DNA of 64,000 bases from NCBI RefSeq assembly GCF_918797505.1, contig NC_092799.1:13974295-14038294 (forward strand), in the 5' to 3' direction. A program made the position numbers and the translations under genes. The DNA comes from Bemisia tabaci (lineage: Eukaryota > Arthropoda > Insecta > Hemiptera > Aleyrodidae). Positions within the stretch are counted from its first letter, which is position 1, and every line of letters starts with the position of its first letter. This document shows positions 58,801 through 63,676 of this stretch, piece by piece. The notes beneath the pieces were generated by a model that saw only the letters and a list, made by a program, of their open reading frames with translations, was not told the DNA's origin and did not search any database.

Positions 58801-59725
58801 ACGCAAAAACTGTTATCTAAAAATTTGATGCACCCGGGTTTTGTAGAAAATTAAAAGTTATTCTATTCAGTTTTGTATGAAGAATTGAAAGGACCCTAGC
58901 AAAGGATTTTCAATACACTCGGTTGGAGCTGAACGCTCTTTTCTCTGAAGGTCTAGATACACACGGATTAATCGCAGCGAGTGAAAGACGAAAGTCAATG
59001 GAGAGCCTTCACGGAAAAAATAGGTCTGTCATTTTAACATCACATTGAATGTTAAATTTGTTTGACGTTTCTCTGTTCTCTGTTCTTTTACTGGTCGTGA
59101 CTGCTAATTGAACATTTTAAGTATGTTGAAACAAAATGTGCAAATCTGGTTAGCTCAACATCTTATCGATGCTTTTGAAATAACATTCTGTATGTTATTC
59201 CATCATCGCACGACTGCTGATTAACATCAGGTGCGGTTCATTAAATCAACAGTTCCTGAAGCTCTTGGAATGCTCTAGTAGCAAAATAATTCACTGCAGC
59301 TATTTAATTTACTCATTGAGCAGAATTTATCTAAAAATTTTTTCTTTATACAATGTTTTTGATAAACAGTTGGAAATTCTCTCATTTTGGTGATGATATG
59401 CAACTTCGGACAAGGGTAGGAGGGCCAATTTCGTCGGTAAAAATGAAGGAAGATTCCTGTGAACTAAGAGGAGTCTCTGCTTTTCAAAATGTGCAAGAAT
59501 TAAAAATTACATTACGGAATAAGCTTATTCCGTAATCGGTTAATACGTCCTCTTGAGGTTTCAATAAAATCAGTAATGACGTTGAATTCAAGAATAACTT
59601 ACCAAAAAAAAGCACCCTCGAGAAACAGTCTTGCATTTCTCGATCTCTAACATGTGTTCTTCGAACTGAAAAGGATCGTTCAAAGGATCTTCTCCCGTTC
59701 CATAGTGCATGTCAACCAATTCTAT
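25142..59725 (-). CDS. NACHT and WD40 repeat STAND protein (NWD1/NWD2 family), 26 exons, 5' partial
   Basis: The 26 exons listed separately join with GT-AG introns and matching phases into 4638 nt: 1545 codons plus TAG. Numbering here is of this partial protein. Residues 1-242 form the N-terminal NWD module (VDMHYGTG, then GCFFLSLVGNEW). Residues 243-454 hold the NACHT NTPase, with P-loop GNHGSGKT at 292-299 and Walker B LIILIDDLHRL near 386-396. Residues 455-753 are a helical/winged-helix linker. Residues 754-1408 carry about 12 WD40 blades (VWD, LWA, YWS, AWG, VWQ endings), enough for two propellers. Residues 1409-1545 are a basic, Ser-rich tail. STAND proteins of this type are ATP-switched scaffolds that the WD40 sensor holds inactive; vertebrate NWD1 and NWD2 are cytosolic, about 1560 and 1740 residues long. 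No signal peptide or membrane helix is visible. The ligand and role in insects are unknown. Introns contain the repeats listed separately. Confidence 0.93.
26052..26136 (-). CDS. NACHT-WD40 gene, exon 25 (residues 1513-1540)
   Basis: It encodes GLSKQNSRSSRQHSADDDGG, then PSPVEEVV. It is a Ser/Asp-rich, presumably disordered tail. The acceptor is gctttacag and the donor gtaagg. It ends with a single G. Confidence 0.82.
26393..26627. mobile_element. MITE family B, copy 4, degraded
   Basis: The left end tgccgtgctaaggaaaaacc is intact. The right end (gaatgttcatacgattcagc) is eroded. It lies in the intron between exons 24 and 25. Confidence 0.65.
26863..26967 (-). CDS. NACHT-WD40 gene, exon 24 (residues 1478-1512)
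   Basis: It encodes ACYGPEQAALAQSQHFDQLE, then ALWNRSPPRQRKHQQ. It is exactly 35 codons in phase 0-0, so it can be skipped without a frameshift. The acceptor is tttatctag and the donor gtaaat. Confidence 0.88.
27380..28410 (-). mobile_element. Composite element: unit K plus palindrome-core element, reverse orientation
   Basis: 27460-27905 (unit K: ccggttcaggtataacaagg in reverse complement, and gcgcggacaaaaaatcg) joins directly to a family A copy (27974-28410, core at 28094-28166). The same units occur in the opposite orientation at 52300-53640. 27400-27458 also matches the element near 61455-61507. The whole lies in the intron between exons 23 and 24. Confidence 0.7.
28094..28166. repeat. 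73-bp near-perfect palindrome
   Basis: Third copy of the core, with acaaacctaagtggatactt on the left and its complement on the right; a few mismatches near the centre (caagcatcgc against gcaatgcgtg). Confidence 0.88.
28505..28710 (-). CDS. NACHT-WD40 gene, exon 23 (residues 1409-1477), basic tail
   Basis: It encodes IRTTAPKRPMRRLLKKEVTL, then DTYSWQKKYAHLTSSLMMAA and RRRFSVSASMEEISK. It lies after a 3.6 kb intron. RRRFSVSAS is a good basophilic kinase-site context (R-R-F-S). The acceptor is acttcag, the donor gtacga, and it ends in phase 0. The plus-strand ORF over it is a shadow. Confidence 0.9.
28711..32299. other. Long intron between exons 22 and 23
   Basis: The only signal beyond background is the TATA/signal-peptide-like exon at 29819-29998 and the more GC-rich DNA after it to about 30170. 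An A-tract lies at 30668-30692. No repeat family was recognised. Confidence 0.5.
29819..29998 (+). promoter_or_regulatory. TATA box plus short signal-peptide-like exon inside intron 22 of the NACHT-WD40 gene
   Basis: TATATAAG at 29819-29826 is followed 53 bp later by ATG (29879). From there 40 codons run to a perfect donor (gtaagt at 29999). The last part reads FQKLVLLALIAGATRIV, a hydrophobic core like the first exon of secreted insect cuticle proteins. No matching second exon is seen on the plus strand nearby. It could be a nested gene with a distant exon or a decayed first exon. An earlier ATG (in gaggatggctg) opens only nine codons. Confidence 0.35.
32300..32524 (-). CDS. NACHT-WD40 gene, exon 22 (residues 1334-1408), last WD40 blade
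   Basis: It encodes SEDKRIIVWDTKKGTILSTL, a final strand set, and LHNTPATYVKAPVYVTPAKE. The donor gtactc at 32294-32299 was chosen because only this phase joins exon 23 (VEE then IRTTAPK). An alternative GT five bases upstream gives the wrong phase, and reading through meets a stop at 32202-32204. Confidence 0.9.
32991..33189 (-). CDS. NACHT-WD40 gene, exon 21 (residues 1268-1333), WD40 blades
   Basis: It encodes VLVGHSDTVTCVAVAITNKS, then GSRDNNLIVWDMDTGADLHL and GHLGCITCVQVAGDGSIAVS. It includes an archetypal GH...VWD repeat. The acceptor is tttatccag and the donor gtacat. Confidence 0.95.
33190..34091. other. Intron between exons 20 and 21, with MITE family C fragments
   Basis: 33672-33818 (ctgcatagggtaaccaatgg, gttgttcctaaaatgagcc) and 33945-34076 (ending attgtaaaatgcagtcca) are two divergent family C pieces. 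The second ends about 16 bp from the exon 20 donor. Confidence 0.5.
34092..34260 (-). CDS. NACHT-WD40 gene, exon 20 (residues 1211-1267), WD40 blade
   Basis: It encodes SLRIWPLVSHRDDEKFNVSH, then TEEITCFVLTMDSLHLITGS and QDTSLKVWQVIGG. The acceptor is tgttctag and the donor gtaagt. A MITE fragment ends only about 16 bp past the donor. Confidence 0.94.
34340..34416. mobile_element. Short family E element, two ends joined
   Basis: acgtatttatgctaaaagga-actatgtgc and its complement lie almost back to back, making a 77-bp hairpin. Full-length relatives are at 44994-45345 and 61971-62354. Confidence 0.8.
34485..34731. mobile_element. MITE family B, copy 5
   Basis: Ends taccgtgctaaggaagaacg and the complement gtgttcttccttagcaga; subterminal gttgccacatttcc / gaaatttggcgcc. 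Intronic, upstream of exon 20 in transcription order. Confidence 0.82.
34865..34935. repeat. Degenerate palindrome core (family A)
   Basis: The right half (gcaatgcgtgaagtatccct-gttaggtttgtaggcgc) is intact and the left half has several changes. It is embedded in family F sequence (34775-34960). Confidence 0.75.
34957..35358. mobile_element. MITE family F, copy 2, carrying a nested element
   Basis: Ends cacggtggatcgagtcaata and the complement taattgactcgatccactgtg. The inside matches 8426-8662, except for a family G insertion at 35162-35315. Confidence 0.82.
35162..35315. mobile_element. Small inverted-repeat element (family G), copy 2, nested
   Basis: Ends ggcggatccaacaatttggc and gctaacttgctggatccgcc are inverted, with cctatgttaaataatcgatt inside. 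It is inserted into a family F element. Confidence 0.8.
35572..35832. mobile_element. MITE family D, copy 2
   Basis: Ends ttggattgcattatgcaaaa and tttttgcaaaatgcaatccaa. It abuts the family B copy at 35836, so two different MITEs sit side by side. Confidence 0.85.
35836..36084. mobile_element. MITE family B, copy 6
   Basis: Well preserved, with ends ctgccgtgctaaggaaaaac and gttttt-ccttagcacggcag, flanked on both sides by aatt, which may be a target-site duplication. Confidence 0.88.
36251..36444 (-). CDS. NACHT-WD40 gene, exon 19 (residues 1147-1210), WD40 blade
   Basis: It encodes GHQSIVTAVGVLSDSRRVVS, then GDKQGVIAVWIADNGNLLHT and KYAVSGDGGN. The acceptor is gactttcag and the donor gtacgt. 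A MITE (35836-36084) sits about 170 bp into the following intron. Confidence 0.94.
37005..37195 (-). CDS. NACHT-WD40 gene, exon 18 (residues 1083-1146), WD40 blades
   Basis: It encodes ATDNMVNMWQLNSHELHSTM, then GHTATITSVAISPNGLFAIS and GSEDKTARAWGLTLG. It contains one full canonical WD40 repeat. The acceptor is aatacag and the donor gtaagt. It ends in phase 0. Confidence 0.95.
37506..37732. mobile_element. Foldback with CACTGGAAAA ends, copy 1
   Basis: The ends cactggaaaataaaacacat and gtgtttttttcccagtg are inverted. Subterminal gagtccagactcttgaaaac and its complement, and tactcttgattca pairs, let almost the whole 227 bp fold. Intronic. Confidence 0.82.
37984..38142 (-). CDS. NACHT-WD40 gene, exon 17 (residues 1030-1082), WD40 blade
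   Basis: It encodes GNRLTYWSFRREDGVGLEEY, a Lys-rich loop, then KPHTGPITCLEVSRDGLTAV. 'YWS' ends the previous blade and HTGPITCLEVS starts the next. The acceptor is attgcag and the donor gtaaag. Confidence 0.92.
38301..38558. mobile_element. MITE family D, copy 3
   Basis: Ends ttggattgcattttgcaaaa and ggttcctttttgcaaaatac are inverted, with acaagaagaa-like interior shared with the other copies. Intronic. Confidence 0.82.
38653..38830 (-). CDS. NACHT-WD40 gene, exon 16 (residues 971-1029), WD40 blade
   Basis: It encodes VLSMCIAGDNRRAVVGGIDG, then RVYVYDMHTGCLARTI and VKITNRDDYLITAG. 'VYD' takes the WD position. The acceptor is tgaaatag and the donor gtatag, the latter weaker than average. 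Both ends are supported by phase. Confidence 0.9.
39206..39628. mobile_element. Inverted-repeat element (family R), copy 1
   Basis: Ends cgatgaccaaagtgcggaac-cacg and the complement gatacgtggttttgcacttt-ggtcatcg. It is about 420 bp and non-coding, in the intron between exons 15 and 16. Confidence 0.75.
39807..40009 (-). CDS. NACHT-WD40 gene, exon 15 (residues 903-970), WD40 blades
   Basis: Joined to exon 14 it gives LVSGSADGCVCLWALDKF, a strong WD40 junction. It then carries SKLSLSSDSVFLLVACEDNQ and LYLHTLATGTLIHALRGH. The acceptor is attgcag and the donor gtatga. It ends in phase 0. Confidence 0.93.
40557..41171. repeat. Tandem duplication, unit 311 bp
   Basis: ggctatttccatttaaatct at 40557 and ggctatctccatttaaatct at 40868 begin two nearly identical units (shared cttccgtcacattcttacgg, atattccgcaccgctcgttt). 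The ORFs in this region are duplicated by-products. Confidence 0.88.
41180..41870. repeat. Dispersed repeat with C-tracts, partner of 2860-3255
   Basis: It begins with a G run and ggtaccggggcccg, and carries two C-tracts (around 41584 and 41779). It lies in the intron just past the exon 14 donor. The left 250 bp match 2860-3255 in inverted orientation. Confidence 0.5.
41885..42075 (-). CDS. NACHT-WD40 gene, exon 14 (residues 839-902), WD40 blade
   Basis: It encodes EHIAPVICVTSAMNSTVMAS and GGEDSRIIVSS, then the start of the next blade (DHHRGPVTALQA). The final dipeptide of the blade is degenerate (no WD). The acceptor is gtttcag and the donor gtacat. The intron side of the donor lies next to a C-rich repeat at 41180-41870. 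Confidence 0.92.
42353..42390 (+). repeat. Hairpin followed by GTCGAAACG (retroelement-tail-like motif)
   Basis: ctgaagaagaccgc, a 9-base loop, then gcggtcgaaacg. The gaccgc/gcggtc stem is perfect. Comparable hairpin-plus-CGAAACGT motifs lie at 9293-9330 and 52265-52300. Confidence 0.6.
42690..42990 (+). repeat. Divergent relative of the palindrome/box family
   Basis: Two boxes (gcagtgcatgaagtatcc and gcaatgtgtgaagtatcc), each followed by cagtcttgcaggcg, lie 65-70 bp apart. They are followed by actcgcgcagcgtttttgaa, which resembles the family A flank. The overlapping ORFs on both strands are repeat-derived. Confidence 0.6.
43046..43442. mobile_element. Family R element, copy 2, carrying a nested MITE family C
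   Basis: Ends cgacggccaaggtgcaaaac-cacg and the complement gcacgtggtttcgcacatcg-gcc. A family C MITE lies inside at 43243-43386. Confidence 0.7.
43243..43386. mobile_element. MITE family C, copy nested in family R
   Basis: ttgaactgcattttgcaatt / gaaaaatgtagtccaattg ends, with the shared centre aaaaaacacttatgtgcgta. Confidence 0.75.
43531..43654 (-). CDS. NACHT-WD40 gene, exon 13 (residues 798-838), WD40 blade
   Basis: It encodes GHTGPVLCISIVKSSQYLLT, then GSADLSTIVWDLKTFEL. This is a textbook WD40 unit with the GH at the start and WD at the end. The acceptor is ttattgtag. The donor is gtaagt; an upstream gtgtaa is possible but weaker. Confidence 0.95.
44165..44340. repeat. Family L element, divergent copy
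   Basis: ttgcgacatatcgattaatc, then ataatcaattctttaccat and cacgcctcaccacggg, match the element split by a MITE at 61455-61865. Confidence 0.5.
44414..44545 (-). CDS. NACHT-WD40 gene, exon 12 (residues 754-797), first WD40 blade
   Basis: It encodes HVTCNAKVLLIEPTPTAQHI, then PQLWHVMSNSLVHTFRG. 'LWH' and the terminal 'l..l.G' followed by HTGPV in exon 13 mark a WD40 blade boundary. The acceptor is attgcag and the donor gtaatt. Confidence 0.92.
44994..45345. mobile_element. Family E element, full length
   Basis: Ends ggacgtattcatgctaaatg and ttttagcatatatacgtcc are inverted. The interior (gtgacgtcagcggcaacgag, catgagccctgtccac) is shared with 61971-62354. Confidence 0.8.
45560..45682 (-). CDS. 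NACHT-WD40 gene, exon 11 (residues 713-753)
   Basis: It encodes SSKLMSQMITSAMAWCDGYT and PLLVPLTGWLQPPLPLQIK, the hinge into the first WD40 strand. The acceptor is attttcag and the donor gtgagt. It is a symmetric phase 1-1 exon of 123 nt. Confidence 0.9.
45769..46002. mobile_element. MITE with TIR tatgaggacttatctgtaac
   Basis: Arms of about 75 bp: tatgaggacttatctgtaac, aatagcggatgtgaaaaat, then ccttttcgaaacac, with the complement at the right ending gataagtcctcata. Only this copy in the window. Intron between exons 10 and 11. Confidence 0.85.
46486..46719 (-). CDS. NACHT-WD40 gene, exon 10 (residues 635-712)
   Basis: It encodes a helical repeat region: TFCNFDFLLASVRTISISYL through LLDRDLELIYYTIRKSSDVL and LGAQIICWLRPVSG. 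It matches the expected helical linker ahead of the WD40 propellers, where NWD proteins carry a similar 'L..Dp..L..Ql..RL' segment. The acceptor is ttttcacag and the donor gttagt. Confidence 0.92.
46950..46979. repeat. Poly-A tract
   Basis: Nearly pure A, followed by acaaacaaacgaacaaac, an A-rich simple repeat. No target duplication or upstream retroposed body was recognised. Similar A runs lie at 30668-30692 and 49773-49802. Confidence 0.8.
47215..47328 (-). CDS. NACHT-WD40 gene, exon 9 (residues 597-634)
   Basis: It encodes TAAPDEGKPTPFQSALQYID and VAYSLRHVEESWIHLLKAG. The acceptor is ambiguous: ctgtacag is followed by ctgcag, so splicing six bases further in would remain in frame and drop two alanines. 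The donor is gtgagc. Confidence 0.88.
47986..48177 (-). CDS. NACHT-WD40 gene, exon 8 (residues 533-596)
   Basis: It reads VSLTMEKFMSGRILFCWQHK and continues with LISKVARKRYL and ALHGEIANLFFSEF. This is the conserved 'W.h..f...v..rYl......LH..iA.yF' block found after the winged helix. The acceptor is acctgcag and the donor gtaagt. Confidence 0.92.
48944..49102. mobile_element. Family G element, copy 3
   Basis: ttggcaaatctaacaatttg, cctgtgttgaatgattgg, tttaaatggagaaggaacaa and caatttgctggatccacc match 35162-35315 in order. Confidence 0.75.
49503..49736 (-). CDS. NACHT-WD40 gene, exon 7 (residues 455-532)
   Basis: It encodes an amphipathic start (NLEREIELKLEELEKKYSRV), then LTISEFGLTETELLELL, the winged-helix-like motif that follows NACHT in NWD proteins. 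The acceptor is cttgttccag and the donor gtgagc. Compared with vertebrate NWD1, the segment between NACHT and this motif looks short, so a small exon could be missing between 49737 and 51423; the phase, however, joins perfectly without one. Confidence 0.88.
50135..50200 (-). repeat. tRNA-like B box, possible SINE fragment
   Basis: On the minus strand, cccgggttcgagtcctgac contains the RNA polymerase III B-box consensus ggttcgagtcc. The DNA before it (gttgctgcctaactttgg) resembles an anticodon arm. The 5' part, where an A box should be, is cut by a family B MITE at 50199. Confidence 0.45.
50199..50450. mobile_element. MITE family B, copy 7
   Basis: Ends ctgccatgctgaggaagaac and the complement cgctcttccgtagcacggtag. 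Several changes but full length. Intron between exons 6 and 7. Confidence 0.8.
50946..51387. mobile_element. MITE family B, copy 8, carrying a nested foldback
   Basis: B ends ctgccgcgctaaggaagaac and cgtttttcctcagcatggcag are separated by an inserted foldback (about 51140-51310) with ttaagagtgcagtttcttgt-cgccgg arms. The element ends 36 bp from the exon 6 donor. Confidence 0.8.
51140..51310. mobile_element. Nested foldback related to the CACTGGAAAA family
   Basis: aagagtgcagtttcttgtcg-ccgga and tccggcgacaaaaaactgcg are inverted; the right end is ttaccagtg. The gattttgcattgaaacaagag centre echoes 37506-37732. Confidence 0.6.
51424..52060 (-). CDS. NACHT-WD40 gene, exon 6: the NACHT NTPase (residues 243-454)
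   Basis: This is the largest exon, GC-rich compared with its surroundings, bounded by acceptor cttggcag and donor gtaagt. It carries a complete nucleotide-binding core: P-loop GNHGSGKTSL, a sensor-like strand RFAGTTPRSS, Walker B LIILIDDLHRL and the following HLIATS strand. All catalytic positions I can judge (GKT, IDD) are intact, so ATP or GTP binding is expected. The plus-strand ORFs over this exon are antisense shadows. Confidence 0.96.
52379..52454. repeat. 76-bp near-perfect palindrome
   Basis: Fifth copy of the core; the right half is identical to the copy at 9866-9941, and the left half differs at a few bases (aacaggcttacttcacgcat-ggc). Confidence 0.9.
52492..53178. repeat. Long inverted repeat, arms of about 340 bp
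   Basis: gttgcacaggtcatacgaaa on the left matches the complement of tcgtatgatactgtgcaac on the right. Pairing continues inward through ccgtattt-aatacgg and tttttgaatttcatta / taatgaaattcaaaaa to a centre near 52835. The outer parts are more diverged than the inner. Confidence 0.75.
53641..54565. other. Rest of the intron between exons 5 and 6
   Basis: No exon, repeat family or RNA gene was recognised. Confidence 0.45.
54566..54722 (-). CDS. NACHT-WD40 gene, exon 5 (residues 190-242)
   Basis: It encodes VPWMNGNIDPDCSEHDTYLT, then a predicted helix ending in NARNKAIQ. The acceptor is tttctcag and the donor gtaatt. It ends in phase 0 and leads directly into the NACHT exon (NKAIQ then EVLKEC). 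Confidence 0.9.
54999..55143 (-). CDS. NACHT-WD40 gene, exon 4 (residues 142-189)
   Basis: It begins GLDKEHMLSIIREFDGRPPD after a long pyrimidine tract (ttttttttctag). In NWD proteins this position holds the 'conREF.dl' surface segment, and IREFDG fits. It ends with AA, which completes to Lys with exon 5. The donor is gtaagt. Confidence 0.9.
55571..55701 (-). CDS. NACHT-WD40 gene, exon 3 (residues 98-141)
   Basis: It encodes ESHQLREINRILRNAAIELE and on to VEHHFYEALG, a helical stretch. The acceptor is ttttcag, and the donor gtaaga is followed by the intron. The last base, G, joins exon 4 to form Gly. Confidence 0.9.
55702..57591. other. Intron between exons 2 and 3
   Basis: It contains one CACTG-family foldback (57083-57315). 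The ORF at 56195-56407 has no correct splice context and is not needed by the reading frame. Confidence 0.5.
57083..57315. mobile_element. Foldback of the CACTGGAAAA family, copy 2
   Basis: actagagtccagactctt and the complement aagagtctggactctag, plus aaatactcttgattcgatt / gaatcaagagtattttttac; the right end is ttccagtg. Same architecture as 37506-37732. Confidence 0.8.
57592..57761 (-). CDS. NACHT-WD40 gene, exon 2 (residues 42-98)
   Basis: It starts SLVGNEWKDCPPPVTLHESH, which continues GCFFL from exon 1 to give the FFxxLVGxxx strand of the NWD N-terminal domain. Acceptor tttttttaaag and donor gtaagt are strong. It ends with two bases (AT), completed by exon 3 to Ile. Reading on past the donor would meet a stop at once. 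Confidence 0.92.
57762..59602. other. Intron between exons 1 and 2
   Basis: No repeat family was clear. A 26-bp palindrome, attacggaataag followed by cttattccgtaat, lies at 59511-59536. Confidence 0.5.
59603..59725 (-). CDS. NACHT-WD40 gene, exon 1 of those found (residues 1-41)
   Basis: On the minus strand, acceptor ttcacag precedes the exon and donor gtaagt follows it. Phases are 0 and 0. It encodes IELVDMHYGTGEDPLNDPFQ and then an EIEKC...GCFFL segment. This is the classic NWD N-terminal pattern (VDMRWG... EI..C...S.GpfFv). The usual preceding segment, with a FISSTF-like start, is missing, so at least one more 5' exon exists. The other two frames contain stops. Confidence 0.9.
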
Positions 59726-60296
59726 CTGTGAACAAAAAAAAAGATCCGATCAGACAAGATAATCGCAGAAAAAATTAATTAAATTATTATCTTTGGTACG
59801 AGTTCATCACGTTTCAATGCTTGCACAGTGACGTAAATGGTCTGTTGTATGCAAGAGATATAAACCAGCGAATAGACTTACTAAAATTGCACAAAAATCA
59901 TGATAGGTGCATCGAAAAAGTCTGGAAATAATATGGAAGTGTAAGAGGTTCTTGTTTTGTTCATGATCAAACATCCACTTTACTTCTTTATGCATCTGCT
60001 TTACTTTTTTGTGTAGTGGTTCTCAGCATTTTTACATATTGATTTGAGCTGTTTGCGCGCATATAACGACATGATAAAAAAGGTTTCAAAGGCGGATTCT
60101 TGCCTTATTGCCTACTGCTTTTATAGCTCTCACTTCTTATCAGAGCAATATCTTCGCGTTTTTGATCGCCGCGGGCAGTCAGCTTGCTCTAAGGGCAAGT
60201 ACATACGAGGCGCCTTCAATATCTTGCACGCAACACGGACACCCTCAGAGTATCAATAGTTACATCTACCAGGTCCCAGGTGTTATAATCATCCTA

Positions 60297-60633
60297 CACT
60301 GAAAACAATGGTTATGTGGTGAAGAGTCCATACTGCTTGGAAAATCTAAGGTATGAACTGCTCTTACACACGGTCTAGCTTTCACGACTAGAGCCGAGAT
60401 GTATTGTAATCAATCTGTGTATGGAAATGCAGGCGTATGAACTTACTGTTTATACAGTATGGACGCTGGATCCATACGGTATGGACTCAGAGTCCATACT
60501 CTTTGTATGTGATATTTGCTCATACTCAAATGGACTGTATCTCTATTCTTAGGTCGGCATAAAGTTCTATACAGTCTGTGTGTGGCTCCGACCCATACTT
60601 TATGAAGCGTGAGTGCATTCATTATTTTCAGTG
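60297..60633. mobile_element. Foldback with CACTGAAAA ends and TATGGAC motifs
   Basis: Ends cactgaaaacaatgg and attattttcagtg. Inside, tatggac and gtccata alternate (cagtatggacgctggatcca, tatggactcagagtccatac). Confidence 0.7.
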
Positions 60634-61454
60634 TATTGTCTATGTGTATTTGTTGTGTGTGTATTGTGTATTGTTTTTTTGTGTATTGTGTCGTTGGCAT
60701 AATGATGTTCTCCTCAAAAACCATTGCCCCTCTAACGTGGGCGTATTTCGATTTCTACGTAAGCCCTATAACCCCAAGCTGTCCAATGCTCACGCGGGAA
60801 TAGAGACACGCCCTTACGTAAGAAGATCGCAATAAAAGGGCACGAGAGTTAGGTTTAAAACCAAGCCAATAAACTATTCTATTCTAACTAGCTATCTCTG
60901 TTATATGAATTCTATTCTTTTAATTATTTATGAATGATTTTTCATTCCAGCATCAATTTTTGACATCTCAATGATAAATTATGAAGAAATGTATCAATCG
61001 GTTATTAATTTCCACGACGGCAGCAGCGGTCTCCCTATGAGTGGCAGTTTGCATAAATTAAAGGAGCGAAATACCTCGGCGAGCTGATATCGGGTGTAAA
61101 CGGGGGGGGGGGGGGAGAGGTTAGCGAGGCGAGACGGGAATCTTAATCAAATTCTGCGCGTAAGCACTTAAAGTTGGCGCTACCCCCTTCCTCCCCTCAC
61201 CCAAGGACCCTGTGCCCCCCCCCCCCCCCTGCGGCGAAGGGTTGGCTACGCGCTCTCACTCTCAGGTGTGAGTATTCGAGGCCGACCTCATCCTCCCCGT
61301 CATGACTCACCACTGCCAATTTTCGAACGGTAATAACCAGCGCCTAACAAGCACGTGCTCAAGTTAATATCACGAAAGCCTCTAATGTCAAAATCACGCA
61401 TGTGCCGTACCAAATACGTTCTACAACCGTCGTTCTTGTTCAGACACGAGGCCG

Positions 61455-61865
61455 TGGCCTGGCGTGCTTTGCGATACATCGATTTATCTGCCGTTTAAAC
61501 CTATGCTGCCGTGCTAAGGGAGAACGCCGTAAGAGTATTCAGACGTTGCCAAGTTTCCTTCGATAAAAACCGAATTTACTTGAAAAATTGATAATACTTT
61601 TTCTCAAAATTTTCAGAAAATTGTATACGCAATTTAATGTAAAATATCTGAAAATGTCAAAGAAAAATGTGCATGAATGCTGTCATTAATACATTTTATC
61701 AAGGGAAATTTGGCAAATCTCGAATGTTCATACGGCGTTCTTCCTTAGCACGGTAGTATGGATAGGGGGTTGTTTGCAACGAACATCCTAATAATCGATT
61801 CTTTACCATGGGTTCAAACGGAAAAATACCGATAATCAGTCATTTACGCCTGGCCACTGGGATAG
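61455..61865. repeat. Family L element split by a MITE
   Basis: gtgctttgcgatacatcgat...gtttaaacctatg lies left and tatggataggg...aataatcgattctttaccat lies right of the family B MITE at 61507-61752. The left part is also found at 27405-27455. Confidence 0.7.
61507..61752. mobile_element. MITE family B, copy 9, with target duplication TATG
   Basis: Ends ctgccgtgctaagggagaac and gttcttccttagcacggtag are flanked on both sides by tatg, inside family L. This is the clearest target-site duplication of the family. Confidence 0.88.
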
Positions 61866-61970
61866 GTCATCCTCAAGTCTGGCGAAAATTTTTACTTTCA
61901 GAGATCCACCAATCCGTCGCCATCGTGGCACAAGGACGGAATTAAAGTTTGCCATGAACCCTATAATCCA

Positions 61971-62354
61971 TATGGACGTAGTTCTACCAAACAGACCTAT
62001 GTGGAAGTGAGAAATATGGGGTGTGCTCGTTAGTCTCTGGCCGTAAGAGTGAATGAGAATAATAAAGCGCCTGTGACGTCAGCGGCAATGAAAAAGCCTC
62101 CGCGTCACGTCGTCGTCTTCGTCGGGGGGCATTAACTCATGAGCCCTGTCCACAAGGCTCTCTTGCCATGCCCGCGGCTCATGAGTTCCGCACTCAGTTG
62201 CACATAGGTCTCTTTGATAGAATGCAATATCCCGCTTTGCCAATTCTTCAAAAGGAACCACGCCCACTGACCACATTGCTTCTTATGCAGATTTCTAGAG
62301 CACACCCCACATTTCTCATCGCCACATAGGTCTGTTTGGTAGAAATACGTCCAT
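61971..62354. mobile_element. Family E element, second full-length copy
   Basis: Ends tatggacgtagttctaccaa and ttggtagaaatacgtccata are inverted; interior gtgacgtcagcggcaatgaa as in 44994-45345. The ORF at 62079-62276 is repeat-derived. Confidence 0.82.
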
Positions 62355-63676
62355 ATATCTCAATGCTTTTCCAGGCTCATCTTTAAGTGTACTTACGTCC
62401 TTGTGTCAGCCAAGTAGCAAACGTCTGTTGCTTATTGTTTAAGAATTAAGATACTGTGCGGAGGATAAATTATTTTTAGTATTTTCCTGCAAATCGTCCA
62501 CTTCACAAATACTCCTTTTGCTTTATGGTCCGATAAATGTGGAAATCTGCCAGCCGTTTCGGCCTTTTCCTCCCACAAAATTTTGCCCTTCTTTGCCAAT
62601 ATGCAAATAATTGCTTTGTGTCGATGAGCGGATTCACGAAGAAGCAGGCAAAGCCGTCTTTATATGGTCTTGATATGATTTTCAAAATTGGTATCGATAC
62701 AGCCGTTGATCGGTTTTGGGGTTCAAATGAGCCCTCTCCGTTGCCATATACAAAACGCAACTGAGAATCATCCACGGCGATACAAATTGGTCTAACTTTT
62801 GCGATTAGAAATTAGCATTACTAGTTCATCGATAAAAAAACCTATATGCGGGGTAAAATGATATTGAAACTACCATCCCACGTATCTCGGAAACCCCGAT
62901 TTTTCAGAAGAGCAAAAAAACTGTCTCCGTTCCTTCTTTGTGATGATTTAAAAGGTAATAATTATTGGATGCAGAAATGATAAGAGACTTTTCACCATGC
63001 CTTTAGTATTTTTGAAAATAGCCCAACAGTTAGGAAATACGGAGAAAACCCCGAGTTATGTGTTTTGCGAATTAGGAACCAACACTATTACCTCGAGATG
63101 TGTGAATTTCGAATTCAAGTTTTGAGCATGTTACTTACGGATTTTGATCGATTTAAGGCTTAGCAAAGAGTCATATTGAACAGTGTGCTTACTTTAATTC
63201 ACTGGAGGCTTCTATTGATCCTACAGCTGGACCAGTCTAGATCAGTCATCGTGTTTTTAGTAATTACTATACTTTTAAATGCCATGGCAGACTAGATAAC
63301 TCGTTGTTAGAAGTATATAGGTTAAAGGTTACCCTCTTAAATGACTATCCTAAAACATCTAATAATACACAGTAGTCTTGCGAAGCAAAAAAAAAATGCG
63401 CCAAAAATGTACTCAAAAACGGATTGTAGGGGATGAGTCTACGGCACGTGTGGACACAAAATTGTGAAAATCAAAATCTTGGCTAATCATAATTTCGAGA
63501 AATCGCGATTTGAAATTTTTATGATAAATGCAAGTTTTCTACTGAGATTTTGATCCGCTGTTTTATTTATTTGTCCATTGAAACGGCGTTGATCGGTTCA
63601 CGGTTTTATTTTTCGTTCGATTCATGCCGATCAAATACATACCCTCTCGTTACATGCAGACTACCCATCATACTTT

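Noticed and set aside
61096..61228. G and C runs as a regulatory G-quadruplex cluster
   Set aside because: They are single homopolymer runs with no repeated G-tract pattern; simple slippage explains them.
62503..62775. Candidate missing N-terminal exon
   Set aside because: The peptide has no resemblance to the NWD start and no donor in phase 0 at its end.
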